Positions 1 through 6,169 of a stretch of DNA of 10,324 bases are shown one piece after another. The stretch comes from JBGPBY01 sp041481485 (GTDB taxonomy: Bacteria; Acidobacteriota; Terriglobia; 20CM-2-55-15): assembly GCA_041481485.1 (NCBI GenBank), contig JBGPBY010000250.1, positions 1-10,324 of the forward strand, given 5' to 3'. The stretch's first letter is position 1, and each line of letters starts with the position of its first letter. The position numbers were made by a program, and so were the translations under genes. The notes under the pieces are model-generated. The model had not been told where the DNA came from. It saw only the letters and a program-made list of their open reading frames with translations, and searched no databases.

Positions 1-1300
1 ACTCGAGGATGTCGGATACGATACGGATCGAATATGGCCATTTCTCTTCGTCCGGCAGCACAGGAATGAGAGCCCGCTCCGCCAGCGCGCCATGTCCGAT
101 CTCCCGGCGGCCGGGGCCGCGCACGGGTTTGGTCTCGCCGACGGAAAATGGCGGGAAGTTGTAGTGGAGCATAAACCGTTTGTAGGCTTCGCCTTCCAGC
201 AAATCCAGGCGCTGGGCATCGTCGGCAGTGCCCAGAGTCGAGGTCACAAGCGCCTGGGTCTCGCCGCGAGTGAAGATCGCGGAACCATGCACTCGCGGAA
301 GGATACCGGCTTCAATCCAGATCGAGCGGATTTCATCAAACCGCCGCTTGTCCGGACGGGTACGCTTATAAAGGATCTGGTCACGGAAAATACGTTCTTT
401 CAGGTCATCAAAGGCGTGCTTGATTAATTCCAGCTTGGCGGGATCCGAGTCTGAATAGGCCTCGGCGACTTTTTTCTTTGCGGCGTCGACCCTCGCATAG
501 CTGTCGTTCTTTTCGTACTTTTTGGTATCAAGCGCGTCTTCGAGTTCGGTACGAATCAGTTTCTCCACTTCCGCCGCGATTGCCGCATCTTTGAGTGGCG
601 GAACAACGGCAGGCTTCGTTGGCTTGAGCTTGCTGTACAGTTCCTTCTGGAGCGCGATAATTTCCTTGATCGCCACGTGGCCGAAATCCAGCGCTTCAAC
701 CATCATGCTTTCGGATACTTCGTTGGCGCCACATTCCACCATGACGATGCCGTCTTCCATGCCGGCGACGGCCAGGTTCAGACTGCTGTTTTGCAGCTGG
801 CTGTAAGTTGGATTAATACAGAAATTCCCGTCGATAAAACCAACGCGAACGGCAGCAATGGGTTGGTGAAACGGGATATTCGAGCAGTAGAGTGCAGTGG
901 ATGCGCCGACGACGGCGAGCATGGATGGATCGATATCCGTATCTGCGGAAAGAACCATCGCCATAATCTGGGTTTCGTTGATGAAACCTTCCGGAAAAAG
1001 AGGACGAATCGGACGGTCAATCATGCGGCAGGTCAGAACTTCACGTTCGGTGGACTTGCCTTCCCGTTTAAAGAATCCGCCGGGAATCTTGCCTGCGGAG
1101 TAAAAATTTTCGCGGTAATCCACGGTCAGCGGAAAGAAATCTAGTCCTTCCCTTTGCGTCTTGGCGGCGCAGGCGGTGACCAGCAACACTGTGTCACCAT
1201 AGCGAATGACCGCGGCGCCATCGGCTTGTTTGGCCAGTTTGCCGATTTCGATCGAGAGTTCGTACTCACCGACCTTCGCGCGGACTGTATGAACATTCAT
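1..1300 (-). CDS. pnp: Polynucleotide phosphorylase (PNPase), N-terminal 433 residues; gene cut by window edge
   Basis: PNPase degrades RNA 3'-5' by phosphorolysis and is a trimeric cytoplasmic enzyme, often part of an RNA degradosome. I translated the frame from the ATG at 1300 to base 2 without meeting a stop. The first RNase PH domain contains FFKREGK (76-82) and MIDRPIRPLFPEGF (93-106). A helical linker domain covers roughly 150-300. The second RNase PH domain begins with FTRGETQALVTSTLGT (343-358) and NFPPFSVGET (381-390), all hallmark PNPase stretches. The catalytic aspartates of the second PH domain and the C-terminal KH and S1 domains lie beyond the window. Full-length family members are about 700 residues, so about 60% is present. 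The start fits an AGGAG ten bases upstream. It is the last gene seen of the rimP operon and follows rpsO, as in many bacteria. An intrinsic terminator stands just before it, so its expression probably needs read-through or RNA processing. Confidence 0.97.
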   Translation of the reverse strand, partial: MNVHTVRAKVGEYELSIEIGKLAKQADGAAVIRYGDTVLLVTACAAKTQREGLDFFPLTVDYRENFYSAGKIPGGFFKREGKSTEREVLTCRMIDRPIRPLFPEGFINETQIMAMVLSADTDIDPSMLAVVGASTALYCSNIPFHQPIAAVRVGFIDGNFCINPTYSQLQNSSLNLAVAGMEDGIVMVECGANEVSESMMVEALDFGHVAIKEIIALQKELYSKLKPTKPAVVPPLKDAAIAAEVEKLIRTELEDALDTKKYEKNDSYARVDAAKKKVAEAYSDSDPAKLELIKHAFDDLKERIFRDQILYKRTRPDKRRFDEIRSIWIEAGILPRVHGSAIFTRGETQALVTSTLGTADDAQRLDLLEGEAYKRFMLHYNFPPFSVGETKPVRGPGRREIGHGALAERALIPVLPDEEKWPYSIRIVSDILE

Positions 1301-1310
1301 GTGGTATTTT

Positions 1311-1315
1311 CTCCT
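1311..1315 (-). promoter_or_regulatory. Ribosome binding site of pnp
   Basis: AGGAG on the minus strand, 10 bases before the pnp ATG at 1300. It begins only five bases after the T tract of the rpsO-pnp terminator, so the hairpin and the translation start lie side by side on the mRNA. Confidence 0.75.
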
Positions 1316-1320
1316 GAACG

Positions 1321-1349
1321 AAAAAAAACCCGAAGCAGGGCCCCGGGTT
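1321..1349 (-). terminator. Intrinsic terminator/attenuator between rpsO and pnp
   Basis: On the minus strand, AACCCGGGGC (1349-1340) pairs with GCTTCGGGTT (1336-1327). This gives a 10-bp stem with two G-T wobbles and a three-base CCT loop. Eight T follow at 1328-1321, the first two inside the stem. This is a textbook Rho-independent terminator. It lies 44 bases after the rpsO stop and 20 bases before the pnp start. No promoter-like sequence is evident between it and pnp, and there is no room for one. pnp transcription must therefore pass through it, which makes it a partial terminator or attenuator. In E. coli a terminator also separates rpsO from pnp (family knowledge), but there pnp has its own promoter. 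Confidence 0.85.
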
Positions 1350-1393
1350 ATCTCTTAGTGACTAACTGATCGAGCGTTACATGCACCTTGGCG

Positions 1394-1663
1394 TTACTTG
1401 CGGATTCCCAGTCTGCCAATGACTTCTCGATATCGATCGACGTTATACCTTCTCAGGTAGTCGAGCAATCGGCGCCTCTTGCCAACGATCTTCATCAGAC
1501 CGCGCCGGGAAGCATGATCTTTCTGGTGAGTTTTGAAATGCTCGGTCAGGTAAGCGATTCGTTCACTCAGAATTGCAATCTGAACTTCCGGGGACCCCGT
1601 ATCGGACGGATGGACCCGGTATTGGGTGATAATCGTGCCTTTTGTATCCTTGGTCAAACTCAT
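1394..1663 (-). CDS. rpsO: 30S ribosomal protein S15
   Basis: S15 is a primary 16S rRNA-binding protein that nucleates the central domain (platform) of the 30S subunit and takes part in an intersubunit bridge. The 89-residue product has the usual family length. It carries the signature TGSPEVQIAILSERIAYLTEHF (22-43), HxKDHASRRGLMKIVGKRRRLLDYL (46-70, x=Q) and the C-terminal Y..IGRLGIRK. The ATG at 1663 follows the truB stop by 17 bases with only a weak TGGA as ribosome site. It is followed by an intrinsic terminator at 1349-1321 and then pnp, the widespread truB-rpsO-pnp order. S15 represses its own mRNA in several bacteria by binding a leader structure. I could not identify such a structure in the short truB-rpsO gap. 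Confidence 0.98.
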   Translation of the reverse strand: MSLTKDTKGTIITQYRVHPSDTGSPEVQIAILSERIAYLTEHFKTHQKDHASRRGLMKIVGKRRRLLDYLRRYNVDRYREVIGRLGIRK

Positions 1664-1680
1664 CGTGTCTTAATTCCAGT

Positions 1681-2568
1681 TTAGGACAATTGTGTGCTGG
1701 GAACACCAGCTTCAACCGAAGTAGTTGAGGTTAGCACAACGCGCGGATGCGCCCAACCACTTTCTGCCACAGCGACCGCCAAAAACTCGCCTTGTTTGTT
1801 GAGGATGCGCACAAATCCAGATCCGGATTCCACCGGAATCGGGTTTCCCTGACGGGCCCGGCGTTCCTCGATTCCGGAAACTGTCAACGTGGGCCAGTGG
1901 GCAAACAAGGTTTCCATCGGCCGGAGATCGGAAACAGAGGCGCGGTCCAATTCAACCACCTGATCCAGCGTGAAATCTCCCGATCGCAGCCGCCGCAACG
2001 ATGTGAGATGAGCGCCGCATCCGAGCCGCATTCCAAGATCGTGCGCCAGGCTTCGCACGTAGGTTCCTCCGCCACAAACCACTCGAACTTCAACGAACGG
2101 AGGACGAAAACTGCGGATTTCGAATGCGTCCACTTCCACCCGGACGGCTGCATGTTCCATGGCTTCACCTCGCCGTGCCGCCCGATGAGATCGAACTCCG
2201 GCAATCCTCTTTGCCGAATACGCCGGAGGAATCTGATCGATCGATCCGGTCAACCCACGCATTTCACGTTCAACATCTTCGAGAGAACCGGCGAAGGACT
2301 GCTCAGGACCTGAGGGTTCTCCCTGCCGGTCGTATGTCGTCGTGGCAAATCCCAGCCGGATTTCACCTACATACTCTTTCGGGGAGGTAGCGAAGAACTG
2401 TCCGATCCGTGTGGCTTTTCCGATGCAGAGTGGCAGTACGCCGGTCGCCATCGGATCCAGCGTCCCGAGATGACCGACACGGCTGGTCTGGAGCACACGA
2501 CGCACGTACTGAACAACATCATGAGATGTCATTCCTTCGGGTTTGTCGATGACGATGACGCCGTTCAT
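1681..2568 (-). CDS. truB: tRNA pseudouridine(55) synthase TruB
   Basis: TruB converts U55 in the T loop of tRNAs to pseudouridine and acts as a tRNA chaperone. The N-terminus MNGVIVIDKPEGMTSHDVV is typical. The catalytic aspartate is D38 in GHLGTLDPMATGVLPLCIG (32-50). The substrate-pocket motif PPAYSAKRIAGVRSHRAARRGE spans 114-135, and CGGGTYVRSLAHDLG spans 165-179. Residues from about 225 look like the small C-terminal PUA-type extension. The 295-residue length is normal. The ATG at 2568 has no clear Shine-Dalgarno sequence (nearest upstream bases are CATCAATAACA). It lies 185 bases after rbfA, and that gap is filled by three palindromic repeats. It is followed by rpsO after 17 bases. The last ~15 residues (TSVEAGVPSTQLS) look unconserved. 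Confidence 0.97.
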   Translation of the reverse strand: MNGVIVIDKPEGMTSHDVVQYVRRVLQTSRVGHLGTLDPMATGVLPLCIGKATRIGQFFATSPKEYVGEIRLGFATTTYDRQGEPSGPEQSFAGSLEDVEREMRGLTGSIDQIPPAYSAKRIAGVRSHRAARRGEAMEHAAVRVEVDAFEIRSFRPPFVEVRVVCGGGTYVRSLAHDLGMRLGCGAHLTSLRRLRSGDFTLDQVVELDRASVSDLRPMETLFAHWPTLTVSGIEERRARQGNPIPVESGSGFVRILNKQGEFLAVAVAESGWAHPRVVLTSTTSVEAGVPSTQLS

Positions 2569-2604
2569 TGTTATTGATGACCCAGGGGATTTTCAGAAAT
2601 GCAG

Positions 2605-2634
2605 CTGTAGGCGCGGTCTATGACCGCGCACAAT
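2605..2634 (-). repeat. Palindromic repeat unit 1 (REP-like)
   Basis: Core stem GCGCGGTC (2611-2618) and GACCGCGC (2622-2629) with TAT between, an 8-bp hairpin with a three-base loop. Read on the minus strand the full element is ATTGT, the stem-loop, then CTACAG. Unit 3 on the plus strand has the same flanks. Bases 2605-2629 are the exact reverse complement of 2653-2677 in unit 2. It lies between rbfA and truB and would be transcribed in the operon mRNA just ahead of truB. Confidence 0.9.
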
Positions 2635-2652
2635 CCATAACTGAGATATCGC

Positions 2653-2677
2653 GCGCGGTCATAGACCGCGCCTACAG
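2653..2677 (+). repeat. Palindromic repeat unit 2 (REP-like)
   Basis: GCGCGGTC (2653-2660), ATA, GACCGCGC (2664-2671), then CTACAG. It has the same orientation as unit 3 and is inverted relative to unit 1. It lacks the ATTGT flank shared by units 1 and 3; it is preceded by TATCGC instead. Its downstream flank CTACAGTTG matches unit 3. Confidence 0.9.
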
Positions 2678-2709
2678 TTGCGTGATTCGTCAAATTCCTA
2701 AGCTGCGAC

Positions 2710-2739
2710 ATTGTGGGCGGTCATAGACCGCCCCTACAG
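2710..2739 (+). repeat. Palindromic repeat unit 3 (REP-like), with compensatory change
   Basis: ATTGT, then GGGCGGTC (2715-2722), ATA, GACCGCCC (2726-2733), then CTACAG. It differs from unit 2 at two core positions, the second base (C to G) and the eighteenth base (G to C). These two bases pair with each other, so the stem is kept. A spurious GTG reading frame across it would begin MGGHRPPLQ. I recall this peptide from over-called genes in several environmental phyla, which suggests a dispersed family. Confidence 0.9.
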
Positions 2740-2753
2740 TTGGGGACCCCACC

Positions 2754-3128
2754 CTACTTCCGCGGATCTTCTGATTTTTCCCCATCCGAACTGATTTGTT
2801 CCAGCAACTTTTCAAACCGCAGGTCCTTCTCCACCGTCTCGTCGTATTCGAAAATCAAATCGGGAATGCGCCGCAGGTGGTGGAGCCGTTTGGCCAGGGA
2901 CCGCTTCACAAAATGTGCCGCCGAGCGCAGGCCCTGCAGGGCTTTTTTTCGTTCATCGTCACCTCCCAGTACGGTGACGAAAATGCGCGCATGACCGAGA
3001 TCGGGCGAGACTTTCACCCGCGATGTCGTCACAAAATGAACGCGCGGATCCTGGATTTCACGTTCGATGATTTCGCTGATTTCGATCCGAAGCTGTTCTT
3101 CGATGCGATCGACTCTGCGGCCCTGCAT
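2754..3128 (-). CDS. rbfA: 30S ribosome-binding factor RbfA
   Basis: RbfA binds the 30S subunit late in assembly, near helix 1 and the central pseudoknot of 16S rRNA, and is needed for 5'-end maturation and cold growth (family knowledge). The 124-residue product matches the family in length and pattern. RRVDRIEEQLRIEISEIIEREIQDPRV (4-30) is the typical N-terminal helix. It is followed by TTSRVKVSPDLGHARIFVTVLG (34-55) and RSAAHFVKRSLAKRLHHLRRIPDLIFEYDETVEK (68-101), the single KH-like fold with its RxxPxLxFxxDxSxE-type end. A charged tail (EKSEDPRK) finishes it. The ATG at 3128 comes one base after the ylxP TGA, so translation is probably coupled. A 185-base repeat-filled gap follows before truB. 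Confidence 0.96.
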   Translation of the reverse strand: MQGRRVDRIEEQLRIEISEIIEREIQDPRVHFVTTSRVKVSPDLGHARIFVTVLGGDDERKKALQGLRSAAHFVKRSLAKRLHHLRRIPDLIFEYDETVEKDLRFEKLLEQISSDGEKSEDPRK

Positions 3129-3129
3129 A

Positions 3130-3417
3130 TCAAATAATCTCGATATTCCCCTGGATCATGCATTCCGGAGCGGACCGTTCCGCGTCATTCAATGCATGTT
3201 CCAGAGTTTGCCTCACGGCGTTGTCTTCAGCGCCAACGGTGACCACGCTGAGCAAGGAGCGCTGCCACAATTCCTGATGTTCGGTTTCCGAAACCGAAAC
3301 ATTGAAGTTCGAGCGCAGCCGGTCTTTCAGTTTGCGAATGACCATCCGCTTGTCTTTAAGCGAATGGGCATCGGGAATGTGAATGTCGAGGGTCAGCAGT
3401 GCAATGACGGTCGGCAC
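3130..3417 (-). CDS. ylxP: YlxP/DUF503 family protein
   Basis: A small conserved protein of the DUF503 family (B. subtilis YlxP). Its biochemical role is not settled, and its constant place between infB and rbfA suggests ribosome assembly or translation. Residues 1-45 (VIALLTLDIHIPDAHSLKDKRMVIRKLKDRLRSNFNVSVSE) contain the hallmark L.LDI.IP.A.SLKDKR..I..LK.RLR..FNVSV.E pattern. Next comes HQELWQRSLLSVVTVG (47-62), typical for the family. The 95-residue length is normal. The start is a GTG at 3417, eight bases after the infB stop, with a weak GAGAGA upstream. The stop is one base before the rbfA ATG. Such tight packing implies translational coupling across infB-ylxP-rbfA. Confidence 0.9.
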   Translation of the reverse strand: MPTVIALLTLDIHIPDAHSLKDKRMVIRKLKDRLRSNFNVSVSETEHQELWQRSLLSVVTVGAEDNAVRQTLEHALNDAERSAPECMIQGNIEII

Positions 3418-3425
3418 TCTCTCAC

Positions 3426-6152
3426 TTACGAAGCCGTGGCCTTCACGCTTTCCATGAAGAACGCTTCGATCGTATCACCGATCTTGATGTCGTTATAGTT
3501 GTGGATGCCGATGCCGCATTCGTAACCCTTTTGCACTTCCGAAGCGTCGTCCTTGAACCGCTTGAGCGAAGCAATCTTGCCTTCGAATATCACCACATTG
3601 TCGCGCAGCAACCGGATTTCGGCGTTGCGTGTGATCTTCCCTTCAGTGATGTAGCAACCGGCAATCATGCCAATCTTCGGCAGCCGGAACGTGTTTCGAA
3701 CATCCGCGGTGCCCAGATAGGTTTCTCTGAAGACCGGGTCGAGTACGCCGAGCATGGCGCCTTTGATTTCATCGACGACGTTGTAAATGATCGTGTGGAG
3801 GCGAATGTCGACTTTCTCACGGTTTGCCAGCTCCGAGGCTTTTCGTTCGGGTCTTACGTTAAAGCCGATGATGACGGCGTTTGAAGCTGCCGCCAGAAGC
3901 ACGTCTGTTTCTGTGATGGCGCCAACACTGGAATGCAGGATGCGAACTTTGACCTTGTCAGTGCTCAGCTTGACCAGCATTTCGCTCAGCGCTTCCTGAG
4001 AACCCTGCACGTCGCATTTCAAAACCAAAGGCACTTCCTTGATTTCGCCTTCTGCCAGCTGCTTGTGCAGCTGATCCAGGGTCAGCCGCGAGGTTTTTGC
4101 CAGCGTGATGTCACGCAGTTTGTCCTGCCGGAACTGGGCCATTTGCCGGGCTTTATTGTCGTCGGCAACGCATTGGAACGTGTCTCCAGCCAATGGGAGT
4201 CCCTGCAATCCCAGCACTTCGACTGGAGTTGACGGTCCGGCCTCTTTTACCGCTTCGCTGTGTTCGTTGAACATCGCGCGAACCTTGCCGTAGACAGCGC
4301 CGGCAATGAAGTTGTCGCCGACTTTAAGGGTTCCGTTCTGTACCAGCACTGTGGCGACGTTGCCGCGCCCGCGATCGATCTTGGCCTCGAGAATGGTCCC
4401 CATTGCGGGCAGGCCTGGATCGGCTTTCAGAGTTTGAATGTCGGCGACCAGGAGAATCATCTCGAGAAGCAGATCGAGATTCTGGCCGGTGCGTGCAGAA
4501 ACTTCGACCATTACCTGATCGCCGCCCCAGTCTTCGGCAAGCAGTCCGCGATCGGCAAGCTCCCGCTTGACACGTTCAACATTGACTCCAGGCTTGTCGA
4601 TTTTGTTGATGGCAACGACCATCGGAACTTTTCCCGCTTTGGTGTGTGAGATGGATTCAATGGTCTGGGGCATGACTCCGTCATCGGCGGCGACCACAAG
4701 AACGACGATATCGGTGACCCGTGCGCCGCGCGCACGCATCAACGTGAACGCTTCGTGACCCGGTGTGTCGAGGAACGTGATTTTGCGATCTTTTGCAGTC
4801 ACCTGGTAAGCGCCGATGTGCTGAGTGATTCCACCGTGTTCCTGCTCGGTGACTTTCGTTTTACGTATCGCATCGAGGAGCGACGTTTTCCCGTGATCGA
4901 CGTGGCCCATGATCGTGACCACCGGAGCGCGGGATACCAGATTCTCCGAGGTACTGACTTCCACGGCGTCCAGCATGGCGCTTTCCTCAAACGTCACGAA
5001 TTCGGCTTCCGCATTGAAATCCTTGCAGATCTCCGAGGCCATTTCCTTGTCCAGCGTCTGGTTGATTGCAGCGAAGACACCGCGCTCCATCAGCTTCTTG
5101 ATCATGTCCCGGGACTTGACGTCGAGTTTCACTGCGAGGTCGCCAACCGTCAGCCCTTCCGTGAGCGTGACCTTGCGAAACTCGCGGGGCGCTTCCACTT
5201 TGGGCTGAGGCCTTGCAGTCGGAGTATCGAGCTTCCGTTCGGCATGGCGTTCATACCTCTGGCTGCGATCAACCGGGGCGTGCCGCCGCTGTTCGACAGG
5301 AGGAGGTGTGGCACCGGTTGGACGAGCGCCTGGCCGTTGTCCGGCCGCAGGCGGAGTCATCACACCGCGATTGGAGTAATCCGGCCGAGGCGCGGGCCTG
5401 GGCGGTTGTCCAGCAGGCGATGTGCGCGGGGGCGCAGGCCGGTCTCCGGGCCGCCGCGGCGGAGCGGCTGGCGGCAGGCGATTCTGCTGGCGCAGCCTTT
5501 CCTGAACAATTTGCTGCATGGTCTTCCGCTCTTCGTGTGGCGGTTCCACCTTGGGTGGCGGTGGAGTTTTGCGTTCCACTGGAAGATTCACGATCGGACT
5601 GACATGTTGTTTTGGCTCGACAAACTGCACGCCTCTCGGTGCGGGTCTTGGCGTTGGCGGTGGAGTCACCGGAACTGCCGGAGCCGGTGGGGACGCCACG
5701 GGCCGCGGAGGTGGAGTTGTCGTCACAGGCGGCGTCAGCGCGACTTCCTTCACCGGAGGCGGTGCTGCCGGAGCAGGTTTGATTTCCGGTGGAACTGCAT
5801 GAATTGTGACTGGAATCGCGGGCTCAGGCTTCGCCTCAATTTTGGGCTCCGGCCGCGCTTCGATCTTCGGTTCGACGGGAGGAGCTTCCTTGATTTCCGG
5901 CGGAGCTGCCTTCATTTCCGCGGCGGCAGGAACTTCCGGTTCCACCTCGGGCTTCGCTTCCACGGGTGCCGATATCTTGATGACATCAGGTTTGACCGGG
6001 CCGAGTTTCCTGCGCAGAAGTTCGGCCTGGCGGTCGTCCACCGTGTTGGAATGTGAAGTAACCGGCACTCCCATGTGCTGGAGTTCGCGGATGATCTCGG
6101 CATTATCGAGATTCAATTCGCGTGCCAGGTTGTAAACTCGAAGTTTTGGCAT
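3426..6152 (-). CDS. infB: Translation initiation factor IF-2
   Basis: IF-2 is the GTPase that brings fMet-tRNA to the 30S complex and drives subunit joining. The 908 residues include an IF2_N module (1-52, PKLRVYNLARELNLDNAEII) and a proline/alanine/glutamate-rich linker from about 55 to 320, with repeats such as KIEARPEP/KIEAKPEP near 96-111. A second IF2_N-like module covers about 326-386. The G domain has G1 GHVDHGKT (416-423), G2 GGITQHIGAY (440-449), G3 DTPGH (462-466), G4 NKID (516-519) and G5 SAR (552-554). C-terminal domains follow, with VLKCDVQGSQEAL (710-722) and FNVRPERKA (764-772). All GTPase motifs are intact. The ATG at 6152 follows AGAGG by seven bases and the nusA stop by 17 bases. 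The linker's GC- and proline-rich codons open a long antisense reading frame that is not a gene. Confidence 0.98.
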   Translation of the reverse strand: MPKLRVYNLARELNLDNAEIIRELQHMGVPVTSHSNTVDDRQAELLRRKLGPVKPDVIKISAPVEAKPEVEPEVPAAAEMKAAPPEIKEAPPVEPKIEARPEPKIEAKPEPAIPVTIHAVPPEIKPAPAAPPPVKEVALTPPVTTTPPPRPVASPPAPAVPVTPPPTPRPAPRGVQFVEPKQHVSPIVNLPVERKTPPPPKVEPPHEERKTMQQIVQERLRQQNRLPPAAPPRRPGDRPAPPRTSPAGQPPRPAPRPDYSNRGVMTPPAAGQRPGARPTGATPPPVEQRRHAPVDRSQRYERHAERKLDTPTARPQPKVEAPREFRKVTLTEGLTVGDLAVKLDVKSRDMIKKLMERGVFAAINQTLDKEMASEICKDFNAEAEFVTFEESAMLDAVEVSTSENLVSRAPVVTIMGHVDHGKTSLLDAIRKTKVTEQEHGGITQHIGAYQVTAKDRKITFLDTPGHEAFTLMRARGARVTDIVVLVVAADDGVMPQTIESISHTKAGKVPMVVAINKIDKPGVNVERVKRELADRGLLAEDWGGDQVMVEVSARTGQNLDLLLEMILLVADIQTLKADPGLPAMGTILEAKIDRGRGNVATVLVQNGTLKVGDNFIAGAVYGKVRAMFNEHSEAVKEAGPSTPVEVLGLQGLPLAGDTFQCVADDNKARQMAQFRQDKLRDITLAKTSRLTLDQLHKQLAEGEIKEVPLVLKCDVQGSQEALSEMLVKLSTDKVKVRILHSSVGAITETDVLLAAASNAVIIGFNVRPERKASELANREKVDIRLHTIIYNVVDEIKGAMLGVLDPVFRETYLGTADVRNTFRLPKIGMIAGCYITEGKITRNAEIRLLRDNVVIFEGKIASLKRFKDDASEVQKGYECGIGIHNYNDIKIGDTIEAFFMESVKATAS

Positions 6153-6159
6153 TCGTGGT

Positions 6160-6164
6160 CCTCT
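6160..6164 (-). promoter_or_regulatory. Ribosome binding site of infB
   Basis: AGAGG on the minus strand, seven bases before the infB ATG (6152), in the 17-base gap after nusA. It supports the annotated start, whose first residues PKLRVYNLA are also typical of IF-2. Confidence 0.7.
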
Positions 6165-6169
6165 GTTTT

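Larger units (their letters stand above)
2605..2677. repeat. Long inverted repeat formed by units 1 and 2
   Basis: Arms 2605-2629 and 2653-2677 are perfectly complementary over 25 bases around a 23-base spacer (2630-2652). Either each arm folds on itself (two 8-bp hairpins) or the two arms pair into one 25-bp stem, so the RNA or DNA has two mutually exclusive folds. No T tract follows on either strand, so it is not an intrinsic terminator. Confidence 0.9.

Noticed and set aside
92..1369. Several plus-strand open frames
   Set aside because: All are shadows of pnp, which reads continuously on the minus strand with hallmark PNPase motifs.
1664..1680. S15 autoregulatory leader before rpsO
   Set aside because: The truB-rpsO gap is 17 bases, and I could not recognise any of the known S15-binding leader folds there or in the end of truB.
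1747..2390. Plus-strand open frames opposite truB
   Set aside because: Antisense shadows of truB; no family resemblance and no ribosome sites.
2742..2750. GGGGACCCC palindrome beside repeat unit 3
   Set aside because: A one-base loop cannot form a stable hairpin and there is no T tract, so it is not called a terminator.
2713..2994. Plus-strand frame beginning MGGHRPPLQ
   Set aside because: It starts inside a repeat unit and continues antisense to rbfA; a typical over-called repeat-derived frame.
4755..6056. 433-codon plus-strand open frame opposite infB
   Set aside because: It lies wholly within infB, is rich in Arg/Trp/Cys/His as expected from antisense of Pro/Ala/Glu codons, has no recognisable domain, and IF-2 is unambiguous on the other strand.
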